Source of the DNA: Citrus sinensis | Lineage: Eukaryota; Streptophyta; Magnoliopsida; Sapindales; Rutaceae | NCBI RefSeq assembly: GCF_022201045.2 | Contig: NC_068558.1 | Coordinates: 44,729,001 to 44,793,000 of the forward strand | Length of the DNA: 64,000 bases | Reading direction: 5' to 3' | Shown here: positions 13,901 to 25,168 of the stretch, in pieces | How the letters are laid out: every line of letters starts with the position of its first letter | How positions within the stretch are numbered: the first letter of the stretch is position 1 | Notes under the pieces: generated by a model | What the model saw: only the letters and a program-made list of their open reading frames with translations | Databases searched by the model: none | Told to the model about the DNA's origin: nothing | Translations under genes and position numbers: made by a program

Positions 13901-14024
13901 TAGAGAAAATTTAAAAAAATAAATAAATAAATTAGTTAGATTCTAAAACGGAAATATATGGTCACCTGATAAATAAATAATTGGAAATTGAACCTGAAAG
14001 CGGAGCCGAAGAATTCACGCTCAT
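10990..14024 (-). CDS. Mitochondrial carrier family (SLC25) protein, UCP/dicarboxylate-carrier-like
   Basis: Predicted 317-aa inner-membrane solute carrier. Exons (minus): 14024-13994, 13820-13689, 12966-12905, 12816-12580, 12513-12343, 12168-12119, 11993-11861, 11254-11217, 11089-10990; frames join cleanly. The three tandem repeats each carry the family signature PX(D/E)XX(K/R): PLDVLK, PTEVLK and PVDMVK, each followed by RLQM- or RLML-type continuation, with the downstream GL or KG motifs (YLGLTP, LWKGVG, LYKGRG). Length is normal for SLC25. The closest relative I recall is the Arabidopsis carrier At4g03115, which is also the neighbour of BRN1 there. The substrate is not determined; the UCP/DIC branch transports small dicarboxylates or protons, so that is only a guess. 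It is divergently arranged with the U1C gene over a 1.8-kb gap. Confidence 0.92.
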
Positions 14025-15802
14025 GTTTTGATTAGTTCGGGCAATTTACTGTCGGAGAAAAGATTGGGCGTTAGGAGGAGGGAAAATAGCCGCACATAAG
14101 ACACGTCATACCCGATTTCAGTTGCAAAGAATCGCAGGTGATAGCTTGTGCATTTCCTATATTAGTTTTCTGTTAACGCCTCAAAATTTGCGACGCTGGA
14201 CGCCTTAATACTATTCGGATCCGGACCGGATCAACATCTGTCCGCATCCTAAAAAAATACGGACCCACTTGTGATGTTATGAGATTTTCATTTATTATTT
14301 TTAAATTTGTTGCCCTATCCAAAATCCATTCTCATACCTTTTATCTTTTTAGTAAATAAACAATATCAATAGTAATGTGAATGATTCAAATTCCTTAAAC
14401 TAGGAAGTAAATAAATAAATAATTTTCAAAAAAAAAGTTATCATTAATCATTGTCATTTGAATCAACAAGGTCACCGCAACCATGTAATGCGTTACCATT
14501 GTCGTTTGTTCCCTGCACATTGTTGGTCATTTTTACTTGTTCATCACTTATGCTGCCCGACAAATAAGCTTTAAGTGCCCCTAAATTTTAGTGATTATCT
14601 TTTATTGATTATATTTTATATGCTCCAATGAAAAAAATTAAATTATTATTAACTAATGAGTATTTATTGTTCTATTTGTTGTTGTGATATTTGAACACGA
14701 GAGACTAAAGAGCTGTTTGTTTTTTTTTTTTTTTACTCAATGACTTAATTTACTTAATTTCAATTAGTAAGTTTGTTTGTTTTTTCAATTTAATAAAAAA
14801 AATTTAGTGATTAAGTTATTATGCTAATCTTTTTTTTAATTTTTTGCTTAATCTAAAAGTCTAAATGATATCACTAAAAATATTCTCTAAAATATCCATA
14901 TCTAATTAATTAATTTTCATCATTACCTAAATAAAATTAGTAATTAGTATTATTACCCATCTCTTGAACTTGTGGTAGACTATTTTTTTTTCTTCAAACT
15001 AGCATTATTTATCTTCATAATTTTTTGTGAATATTTTTCATATAAAAACATCATAAGTTACAATAAAATTTATTAATATATACTAATTTAGAATATTTAA
15101 GGGTTGTATTCAATTGAACATGATTTAAGTTATGACAATATATTATCTTATTTATTTTCTTTAAGATGTTTATTATTTGTTTAACATTTATAATTTATAA
15201 GGGTATAAATAAAAAAATGCTAGTTTTTAATTTTTTAAGTTAAAAAATGAACAACTTAATATTTATTTTTAACGATTAAAAAAAATAAACATATTATTTA
15301 CATTCAGATATTTAACTTTATTTAGAATTCAAATTAGTTTATATCTATTCAAATTTTAGATAAAAAAAAAAGCAAAAATACGTAGTGGTCAGATCCTTAT
15401 ACTATTATTTGAACTTTTTGATTTTATCAATTTGGTTCTTACATTTTTTTTTTTTAAAAATCCCTTCATATTTTCATTGCTTTAACTATTCGGAATTTCG
15501 GATTCCCGGTATCTGAAAAATCCGCACGGGTTTTTATATAAAGAAAGAGTTAAATCGCACGGGTTTCCCACTCGGATACAGATTTACCAAATTTCGGATC
15601 CGGATTTTGCTACCCTCAATTACGGCTGCGGGGTATATACACGTAAAACATTCAAATGAATGTTCTCGAGACCAAACAGCCCCCCATTCACCTATTGATA
15701 CCCCCGCTTTTTCTCTCTCTTAGGGTTTTTCTTCGTGATTCACGTTAGTTCTTGTTTGGGGCTTTTTATCTGTTTTCAACGTAAATCAATCAACAGAAAG
15801 CA
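14025..15802. other. Divergent intergenic region; AT-rich block bounded by CGGATCCGGA motifs
   Basis: This 1.8-kb gap separates the carrier (minus) and U1C (plus) starts. Near 14216 there is CGGATCCGGACC and near 15595 CGGATCCGGATTTTG; between them lies about 1.4 kb of AT-rich DNA without open frames. The bounding motifs are GC-rich and partly inverted, which suggests an inserted non-autonomous element, but no target duplication was found. The U1C leader lies just before 15803 (TTCTCTCTCTTAGGG near 15711). Confidence 0.4.
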
Positions 15803-17395
15803 ATGCCTCGGTACGATCTTTCTGCCTTTTGATTTGTTTATTTTCTTATGAGTGTTATTTCTGTATCTTGCTCAAACTCTAACGGGTTACTTCTGTTTTT
15901 TTCCCGCTTAATTGCAGGTACTACTGTGATTATTGTGACACCTATTTGACGCACGATTCTGTAAGTCCCCATTCTCGAGGAACTTTAACTTTTTTCCCCC
16001 CTTCTAATGTTCATTTTTTAAACCCATTTGTCCTATAACAAAAATCACGGTGCCTCAGAATTATTGTGGCTTGCATCTGTTAAAAGAAGTTGGTCAAATA
16101 TGGTGCTATCTCATATGTAATGTACTTGTTTCTGTATCTGTCAACCATTTACATCTTATGGAACTGACGGTGTCTTTTTAATTTGTTTTTTCAGCCATCT
16201 GTTAGAAAACAGCACAATGCAGGCTACAAGCACAAGGTATTGTACGCGAGTATCCAATAGCTATGAATCACTCTGTGTACTTATTTTATTCTGTTCCCTT
16301 AATTTCAGGCAAATGTAAGAAGCTACTATCAGCAATTTGAGGAACAACAAACCCAAAGTTTAATTGATCAGAGAATCAAGGAACATCTTGGCCAAACTGC
16401 AGCTTTCCAGCAGGTTGGTGCCGCATACAATCAGCATCTTTTGGCTCAGAGGCCCCGCCTTCCGGTTCTTCCGACACCTGTTATGCCAATGACTGGAAGT
16501 GCTCCATTAGTCCCAGGGATGAGGCCTCCTGTTCTTCCAAGACCAGGTCCGAGTCCTCCAGGTAAAATGGAAATAAAATAAAGTTGCGTTTCTTCACAGC
16601 TCTTCATATTGATGCATGTATCATATGCTTATGCATTTTGCCTGTAAACACAGTTTTTGTTGCCTGATTCTATTTGTGCCCACATTGTTGCTTATTGTTC
16701 TGGCAGATGTCTTGTTGCTGACCTGATGTATGGCTATTCCTGCAGTTGGTTGATGTCATAGTTCGGTAACAAATCTATATAGTGGTGAACTATAGATATT
16801 TCGTATGCCAACTTTGTTTTATCTTCTCTTGTAAGAGTGCCCACATTTTTTATACTGGATGCTATATTCATGCTTCTATATGTGTTGACAAATCATCTAG
16901 TGCGGCAAAATATATATTTTTTCAGGCTGTCTTGTTTATGAAGATTAAAAGCTGCCTCTTTCTTTAAGCTATCAACTTGCATTATGAGCCTAAGTTTCTT
17001 TGTCAGACATATGCTGACCCATTGTTTCCAGTTCTGGTCCGATGCTTTTGTGCTTTCAACTGACCATGCCAACCATATGTTGCATCTGGTCTAATCCTGT
17101 GGCATCAAGAATGAATGGAATTGAATCTTTTCTCATGGTACTGGCAGGTTATGTGTCTGCTCCAGGCATGCCACCAATGATGGCACCTCCTGGTGCTCCT
17201 TCTGCACCTGGTCAATTAAATGGTTTTCCAAGACCTCCTGCTGTAATGAACCCAACAGCAGTTTCTGGTAGTGCGGCGCCACCTGCTTCATCCAGTGGAG
17301 CCCCTAGTATGGCTACACCTCAAACCTACCAAGCCAATCCAACAGTGCCAACGAGTGGAAACCTTAATGCCCAAGCTCCTGAGATGAATCATTAG
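15803..17395 (+). CDS. U1C: U1 small nuclear ribonucleoprotein C (U1-C)
   Basis: Predicted 197-aa spliceosomal protein that stabilises U1 snRNP pairing at 5' splice sites. Exons: 15803-15810 (only 8 bases), 15918-15960, 16195-16236, 16309-16561, 17148-17395. The N-terminal U1-type C2H2 zinc finger is complete: Cys6, Cys9, His24 and His30, in YYCDYCD...QHNAGYKH, the spacing of human U1-C. It is followed by a conserved helix (YYQQFEE) and a long Pro/Met/Gly/Ala-rich C-terminal tail, as in plant U1-C (about 200 aa). The tiny first exon coding only Met-Pro and part of Arg is supported by the exact continuation of the motif across GT-AG borders. It transcribes toward the BRCT gene; the two 3' ends face each other. 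Confidence 0.95.
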
Positions 17396-18676
17396 TGTGA
17401 TCAAGCTGGTATATACTGCTTCTATACTTTTGTTGTATCTTTTTTAGTTAATGATATTTATTACCATCTTTAATGAAATGAAATCTGAAGGAATGTACTA
17501 TAGTAGTTCACTTTTGTAATGTGTGTGGGACACGAAGCAATATGATGAGAACTTTGGGCTTTTAAATAAATGATAAAATTCCTTGTGAGACAACACGTAT
17601 TCTTGTTGAATATAGTTGCTATTTTCCAATCTTTGTTCGCCATCCAAATTAGCAACACGATGGTTATTATTTTGGGTCTCTTTAGAGAAGTTTATTCTAA
17701 AAGTTACAAAGAGACCTTTCAGAGTTGCATGAGAATCCTGAGATAATATAAAGAACAGGATACAACAAGAACTTATGTGATTACATGCTCAAGAATTCTC
17801 ATGTCTGTGCTGCATAACAACATTTTTAATGCATAATTATTCTTATCATTTTGTTTTCTTCTTTTTCTCCTGCGTTGCACTGTTATGACATTGGTCTTTT
17901 TACAGGTGATTGTAGCAGACTGGGAGATCACCTCAATAGTGAAACAAATGTTTTAGACTTATTTTCTCATTTAATTTATGTTGTCCTGGTTTTTGAATAT
18001 GTAATATGTTTTGAGAGCTTGGCATGAACAGTACATACTCGTGTCATTTTTGTATACAGTAATCAAATATCATGAACCCAGGGTTACCGGGAATTCTATC
18101 TAAGATGTTGACAAAATGGCAGAATTTGTATTAAAGTTGCGTGAAACTAACACAGTACTGAACTGATGGGAGCTTACATTCATTTTGCTTTGGTTGGTGC
18201 TAATAATGTTCTGGGTTTGAATTGCTTAATTAAAAAGGAATGGCATACTGCAACCCATCCTTTGCTAGGCTGGTTGCAAGAAAGGCTGGCCAATAACAAA
18301 TGCTTCTTGCCATATATTCTAATTGTGCAAGAATTCCGGTAAACTGAAATGCATTAATCATTAGGGAAGTGAAGATAAAGGATTTGTGCCACCATGTAGT
18401 CTTCTGTTGTTCTATTTAGGGTTCTTACCTCTTTTGTATTACTCCTGCCGTGCCTTCATTGCCCTACTGAACCTGATCAATAATAAGTTTTTTTTTTCTT
18501 AAAAAAAAAGAGACACACATATGTATTGATATATTTATGCTTGCTCAATGTTCAAAATAGCCCCGAGACCACGATTGGTACACTATTACAGAAATTTCTG
18601 CCATACGATTCTTTCTTTACCATTTACAAGATGTGGGAAACGGGATGGTTTATATTTAGTTTCTAGCAACTGTCAA
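17396..18676. other. Convergent 3' region between U1C and the BRCT gene
   Basis: Presumably holds both 3' UTRs. An acceptor-like tract (TTTTTACAG, 17897-17905) suggests a possible intron in the U1C 3' UTR. No further coding region can be supported. Confidence 0.45.
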
Positions 18677-21600
18677 TTACAAGCTTCTCTTCAAGCAGAC
18701 GTCACCTCTCCTAGATTTTGTTCTGCGCTGATGCCTCTTGGCATGATACTTAAAGAGCCGATGTCTGTTATTAAGATGAAAGTGCTTTATAAATTCCAAT
18801 TTCTTATTTTTAATGTTGAAATAATTCGGTATACCCAGGATGCTAGTCCTCACCTCTCAAACTCCAATTTCTGAATTACTATTCCATTCAGTAGAAGTTC
18901 TGAACTGTAAGCTGCTATCCCTATAAAAAAAAAAAAGGATAGACCAATATGATTAATACATTATTAACTTATGTCAAAATGAAAATGAATATGGTATTTT
19001 TTACCTTTATCAAGGAAAGGTACACAGATAGCATGATCTTCTTCACAAGACAGAATCAATGGATTCTCTTGGAACTTTTCCTCCTTTACTGCAGATACCT
19101 GACTTACATCAATTACCTAGATAGTAATTCAACAGAAACTCATTAATCAATTCGGTTGGAAGAAAGAGCATATGCTTCTGCAAATGAATGCAAACCTGTC
19201 CGTGAACTGCCTTGACCAAGCCAGTGATCATTTCTTTATCAGGTTTTATGCTTGTGGTGATGAAAACTCTCTGACCCTGCTGAGGATGAACCACACGTCA
19301 GCATATAGGACATTCAAGTTGAAATTCAATTTGAAGCATAGCTGGCATGGGAATAAGCTAACACTAGTCAGCTATCACCTTTAGAAGTGGATGGTGGCGC
19401 GCACGAGCATAGGTAACAGGCATGCTGAAGCCAATTTCTCTTTCCTTTTTGGCATCCCTCAGAATGTAATTTTTCTCATCTATTAAACAGCTTGCTTGTC
19501 CGCAACTTTCAAGCCATAAATGTGTCACCACTGGTTTGCCTAGAGCAATAGTTTCCATCATATTTCTTGTACGCACAAATCTATCTGCTATAAAGTGTGT
19601 TGCATCTCCTGGACATGTTGCAATGGAAATGCCCAGTCGTGCTGAGATCTGCTGGAATGGAGGAAAAACAGTGGCGCATATAATACTGCTGAGTGATAAA
19701 AAAAAAAGATAAGCAAACAAAGAAAAGAAAAGACACCTTTTTCTGCCGCTTGATTACATCATCATCCAAATGCTGACTAAACAAAACTCGAACATGTGAC
19801 ATATCTCTCCGTCTTCTCAAATCTTTCCATGTGAAATCTGGTATTAACTCGGAGACGTCTAATCTAATAAGTTCTTTCAGGAGGGAGGATTTAGGTAGGT
19901 TTCTGGTAAGTGGTTTTCTATGATATTTAGAAGGCACACGACTAGAGGATGATGCATTTGTACCTTTGGTGAAGTTAATAGTGCTACTATATCCTGAACC
20001 AGGGGGTTCAAGGTACTTGCCTGGGGAGATTTCTTTGCTTATGATAGCTGATTCATTGTTAGCGAAGGGAACTGCTGAACCTGGTTCATCAAAATACTTT
20101 CCTAAATCTTTTTCTGGAAGATTCAAAGGAGAACTATCATTTACTGACTGTGGTTTCCCCTTCATATCTTTATAAAATGAGGTATTGCTATTGTATTTTG
20201 CTCCTCCTTGACTCTTCATGTAACTACGATTACCTTCCTTGGCTCCATTTGAATGACTTTGCATTTCACGTGGAGTTCTTTTTCCCTTTGGATGGCCCCC
20301 TGCTGCTAAGTTTAAACAACTAGTCAGAGCTATTATCTCTTGATCAGTTTCCTCTTTTTGATCGAATATGTTGCTTTTAGGTTCAGCCAATGAATCTGAA
20401 TGCAATGTAGACCAGCTTCCATTAGCGCTCGTAACGTCAGTAGGATTGCCAACTAATCTACTCCTCTTTCTTCGATATTTAATAGTCCCATCTTCCATCC
20501 AGTCTCTTGGATTATCTGATTGCTTCTTTGTCCTTTTCAATGTACCTCCTGCTAAGGACTGCCGACTCTCTTGGGCAACAGTAATATTCCTAAGTCCCAC
20601 TTCTTCCTGTTCGACTAAAATTGATGAAGTCGTATGATTTTCATACTCTTTGACCTTGTTGTTCTTGCCAACAATCCCAACTGCTTGTCCTTTGATGATT
20701 AGTGTAGGGGATCCATTGCCAGAGTTTCCATTGGTGTTTGCAGAGCAATCAAACTGTTCACCTATCAAAGACTTGCCTCTTCTCATTTTTGTCAACCTTG
20801 GCAACTCAGGGTCTGGCACCTTGTTAGAGTTCTTAGCAGATTTTCTAGCAGAACGCTTTCTTCGCTTTGACTTCGTTGCAATGCTTCCTAAACCACAGAA
20901 ATTACTTGTTTGTATCAATGCTTGTTCTGACCTCGATTTCTTCATTATTACACCTTTTGGGAAATCATTAGTGGTGTTTGATTGACCTTGATCAGGATTG
21001 AAGGCAGTGCAGCCGGAAAATGGTGCATATGATAAGGCTTCCATGGCTTCAGCAGCTATTTGAGTATTAAATCCTACATCAAACATGTCTGGTGTATCTA
21101 TTCCTGTACCACAACCATCCAACTGCTGGTCTGATGATTCTACATGCAAGTCCTCATTAATCTCCTTATCAGAATGATTTTTAACATCCACTTTAGATAC
21201 TTGCTCTATCATGCAATCATCTTTTGGATCTGAATGAGTTGAACCTGCTATTTCTTTATGGAGGTTTACAAGCTCTTTCCTCTTTTCATTCTCATTTCCA
21301 GAGCTTCTACCCCCGTCACCATTAACATGCATGGCCTTATGATCTTTCAGAACAGATTCCTGCCTTACAGCTCCAAATTCAAAAGAGGCCTTTGTCCTTT
21401 TGCTAAAGACATCAACCTTTCCATGCTGATCGTTATCAACCCATTCAAATTTTGCACTCTTTGTAACTGGAGTTTTTCTAAATTTCAGTCTTTTGGCCAA
21501 ACTTTGTGACCATTTTACACTTGAGAAAGGAGGAGATTTCTCCCCAACTGTCCTCTTCATGCCACATTCTGGAGACAAATCCATCTTGTTAAGAGACAGA

Positions 21601-22434
21601 AATTTGTCCACAAATTCAAGTGCATCGACTTGGGATGAGTCTCCAGGTTCTTGAGAGCCAATAACAAGATCTTTTTGCATATTAGTTCTCTCAACAGCAA
21701 CTCTACACCCCTTTTCCCCTTCAACTAAGCACACAATAGCAGTAATTAAAAAGCTCATTAATTTAGGAAAGCACCTATCAATAAAAACCAAAAAAATACC
21801 ATACATAAAACAACAAAAAGAGTAAAACTCTCAAATTCCGAGCTCGGAACAAATGAACCAATACTGACCTACACTGCATAGTTCACTAATGGATGCATTA
21901 GAATCCAATAACAAGTTGTCAGCCTGCAGTGTGTAGGTTCTAGAAACACCTTCATCTTCACTATCAAGCACAACTTCCTTCTCATACTCACAGAATGATT
22001 GAAGAGACTTCTCTTCAAAACAATCAGAACCATCTACCACTTGAGTTCCAAAATCTAATTTCATCATCAGCTGGGTCTCAACTAAAGGACAATCAAGCAC
22101 CACAGTATCATCAAACGGAGCACCGTCTTGAATCCCCTTGTGCCCATTTTCATTCTCACCTTTAAGTTCAAACAAGCAACCGATTACATAAGGCATAAAT
22201 TTGGTGGCTACAAATGAAATTTGTTAAATCCTAAGTTTACCCAATTTGCATATGACGATTACAAATTCAATCAGTTACTATTGTAACGTTTATAATATTC
22301 CATTTTACTTCAAACCGCAAAAGGAAAAAAAAATTAAAGAAGCAAAAAATTGAAGATATATAAAAATTACCATGGGATGGTGATGGAGCCTGAGAGTTAG
22401 AATCAAACACCTGGGTGTCAGTATGATCAACCAT
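18677..22434 (-). CDS. Large nuclear protein with C-terminal tandem BRCT domains (PTIP/MDC1-like)
   Basis: Predicted 996-aa protein. Exons (minus): 22434-22371, 22207-21869, 21724-19737 (1988 bases), 19651-19379, 19279-19196, 19098-19005, 18914-18854, 18764-18677. The first 780 residues are low-complexity and charged, with basic clusters (KSKRRKRSARK) likely to act as nuclear localisation signals, several SQ/TQ sites, and a repeated GKY(F/L)xxPGS motif near residues 665 and 690. The C terminus holds two BRCT domains: about 765-885 (VRVLFSQHLDD, ATHFIADRFVRT, VVTHLWLESC) and about 890-975 (QRVFITTSIKP, NPLILSCEED). This tandem type binds phosphoproteins in DNA-damage signalling; that role is inferred. 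The last exon encodes a very basic tail. The syntenic Arabidopsis gene At4g03130 is also BRCT-annotated. The last two exon borders are the least certain. Confidence 0.85.
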
Positions 22435-22740
22435 TGAAGTTGAAGAAATTTGAATTTCTTATGTTAACTAAAAAAAAAAAAAAAACTGTGCAAGTTTATA
22501 AGAGTATGTGTAAGTAAGCTGACATTTGATCATTTCCAATCATACGCCAAAGTAAATGGAGGGAAGTAATCGTGATTCGTGGTGATGGGATAACAAAAAT
22601 TATGAAGGAACTGGAGGGTTAGCGGTAATTATTAATTAAAGGTTTATAAGCGCGAAATGAAAATGATTGGGAGGGAAAGAAAATTCTAGTGTTTTTTGTT
22701 TTTGGAAATTAGTGTAAAAAATTTAAAAAGATCCCGCTCC

Positions 22741-22812
22741 GGGCATTTGGTCTAGTGGTATGATTCTCGCTTAGGGTGCGAGAGGTCCCGAGTTCAATTC
22801 TCGGAATGCCCC
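22741..22812 (+). tRNA. trnP-AGG: tRNA-Pro (anticodon AGG)
   Basis: A 72-nt cloverleaf. The acceptor stem GGGCATT pairs with AATGCCC (22805-22811), the D arm is GTCTAGTGGTATGAT, the anticodon stem CTCGC/GCGAG closes the loop TTAGGGT with AGG at 22773-22775, and the T arm contains GAGTTCAATTCTC. The internal A and B boxes fit RNA polymerase III. A T5 run follows at 22824, as expected for a Pol III terminator. No intron and no encoded CCA, as in nuclear genes. With A34 converted to inosine it would read CCU, CCC and CCA. Confidence 0.96.
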
Positions 22813-22823
22813 CCAATTCGGGT

Positions 22824-22828
22824 TTTTG
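22824..22828 (+). terminator. Pol III T-run terminator of tRNA-Pro
   Basis: Five T residues, 12 bases after the tRNA 3' end, the usual Pol III stop signal. Confidence 0.6.
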
Positions 22829-22850
22829 GCTGGTCCCATAACTTTAAAAA

Positions 22851-23361
22851 GACGAGTATGCCCTTCAATTAGAAAATCATTTTATTCTATAAAATTTAAA
22901 AAAATAAAAATGTTATAATTATATAAGAATATCCATGAATTTAATGAAACAAATAAATTTCAAAATCTAATATGTGAATTTTCATAATTATAAGTTCATT
23001 TAAAAATTATTGTGTTAATTATTATAATTAAAATTTTATTTAATTTTTTTAATTAAATTAAATATTGAGAAGTTTCGTAATTTTTATTATACGTGAGTTT
23101 GCAATAATAATAATTAGCTTTTCTCTTCATGTTAATTTTAGTAAACTTTTCTATACTTTATTTAATTACAAAAATTAAATAAAATTATAATTACAAAAAA
23201 TTAACACAATAATTTTTAAATGAAAATATAATTATAAAAATTTAACATCTTAGATTTTGAGATTTTTTTTATTAAGTTCATGCGTATACTTGTAATTATA
23301 ATATTTTTATTTTTCAAAATTTTGTAGAATAAAATTTAATTCATTTTGGGGTAAAATAGTC
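22851..23361. mobile_element. 511-bp foldback/MITE-like element with arms of about 210 bp
   Basis: The left half (22851-23070) and right half (about 23140-23361) are inverted copies along nearly their whole length; for example ATTTAAAAATTATTGTGTTAAT (about 22999) has its inverse at about 23200, and TTCAAAATCTAA its inverse near 23255. Outer ends are GAC(G)AGTATGCCC and its rough inverse GGGTAAAATAGTC. There is no coding capacity. It begins 39 bases after the tRNA-Pro gene. It is probably a non-autonomous DNA transposon of foldback type; target duplications are not clear and the arms have diverged, so it is not very young. Confidence 0.7.
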
Positions 23362-23494
23362 ATTTATTAGTGTCAAAGTAGTTGATTGATATAAGTTTAA
23401 AAATAAAGGAGATGCAAAGAACATGTCAAATTTTTGTGGTTGTTAGATGTACATATAATAAATAATTTTCCTAAAATAAATAAAATAAAACTTG

Positions 23495-24242
23495 GATGGG
23501 GATATTTCTACCCCACTATTTTTGTAAATTCACCCCACTTTTATAAAATAATTACAATAAGTTCGCAATATTCTTAAAAAATATAATTTAATAAAAGTTT
23601 TGTATAGTTAATCAATTAAACTCTTCTACTAATTTTTTTTCTTAGGTTCTTTGACTATCTTTTATCATAAATTTTAATATAAGTTTTATTTTGCTATTTT
23701 ATTATTATGATATAAAAAGACAAAATTAGCCTCATAAAACATGAGTTATTATATATAATAATTTAGGTATTTGATTTTGCAACTTATAATCTAATATTTT
23801 TAAATGAAACCTAATTATTATTTCATTGCCCTTACGCGTAAATGACATAAATTTAACAACCTAATAATTTACATGAGAATTGTGCTATTAAGACGCTATG
23901 TTAGTTTAATTAAAAAATAATAATCATACTAATAAAGTAGTATTAAAAACAATGAGTTTGGTACAAATTAGAAAAATATTGAAGTTAAAGTAAATTCTTG
24001 ATAATTTTACGTTGTAAGGGTAAAATAATCAATTTAAACTTATGTCAAAGCAATCTTTTTAATCAAATATACTAAATAAATCTAATTCACAAAAATTTAA
24101 TTAACATAGATTTAATTAATTAATTCTCCAAAACCCTTCTTGATTTGAAAATTTTAAAAATAATGTGCAACTTTTATAATTATTTTTTTGAAAATGGGGT
24201 GGAATCATACAAAAATGTGGAGTGGAGATATCATCACTCATA
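23495..24242. mobile_element. Non-autonomous DNA element with 60-bp terminal inverted repeats
   Basis: The left end (GGGGATATTTCTACCCCACT, from about 23498) and the inverted right end (GATGATATCTCCACTCCACA, ending about 24240) match over about 60 bases, through TTTTTGTA and CACCCCA(C/T)TTT to AAATAATTA. The interior of about 620 bp is AT-rich and non-coding. It sits directly upstream of the F-box gene leader and may have brought sequence into its promoter. The family cannot be assigned because no target duplication is certain. Confidence 0.65.
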
Positions 24243-24257
24243 AAAAACTTAAAAACT

Positions 24258-24265
24258 TATATAAA
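24258..24265 (+). promoter_or_regulatory. Possible TATA box of the F-box gene
   Basis: TATATAAA lies about 125 bases before a CT-rich leader (24390 onward). A leader intron could run from a GTAAAT donor (24486) to a TAG acceptor (25157-25159) just before the ATG at 25169. Placement is by eye only. Confidence 0.3.
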
Positions 24266-25168
24266 GTGAGTTTTATTTATTTATTTATTTATTTTTTCAG
24301 GAAAGAATCCTTGTTAGTTTTGGTAACTTGTAAAGTTCTATAACCAATCCTAGTTAAACTCTCGTACCTGGTGGTTTAGAATTTCATACAATCTCTCTTT
24401 CTTTGTCTCATAAACCCTTCAAAATATTTTCTCTTCTCTGTGATCGAGTTTCTTCAGTCACTCTTTTACCAAAACCAGAAGAGGTAAATATCAACTTTGT
24501 TGCTTCTTTCATTGTTGTGTACATTACATTGCTGAATGTGTTACAATTTAATTATTGTCATGCACTTCTTTTAATTGAAAAAAAAAAAAATTAGGACCCT
24601 TATACGATTATACTTGATCATCGAAATTGAGACCTTTATGATAAATTAATATGACTATATATTATAGACAATGAGTGTGTCAATGTGTGTGGATGCGTTG
24701 GAAGTCTATATTCAATGAGATCGCTCCCTGTAAGGTTGCAGCTGGGATTTAGTTTTTAATCTCTGGAATAATTTAATAAAAATTACTTGAGTTCTTTTCA
24801 GTGCATTCTGTAATTAAGTTATAGGCTTGTTTATGTATTAGACTTTATATTGATTACTGAAAATTTCATGTATTGCTCTAGCAGCGCCTGCTGCAAGTAA
24901 TTCAGATTTTTTCAGAAATCAATTGTAAGTAGTTCAGTTGTCATATTGGCTTGGCTGCGGAGTAGTTTTAATGCAGGGGAGCCTAAGGTGCTCTTGGTTT
25001 GATAAATTTATAAAGAAAATTGATAATAGGACTTAAAAACCCAGCATTGCCTCTATTGGCTGTTACTGATGTAATATATGTTTCTCTACGATGGGAATTT
25101 CTTTTGCCATTTTCTGTTCGTATCAAAAATTTGTCAGCAGTTATTATTTGCTCATGTAGGACTGAAGA

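Noticed and set aside
19966-21509. Several plus-strand frames of 69-111 codons
   Set aside because: All are antisense shadows of the long BRCT-protein exon.
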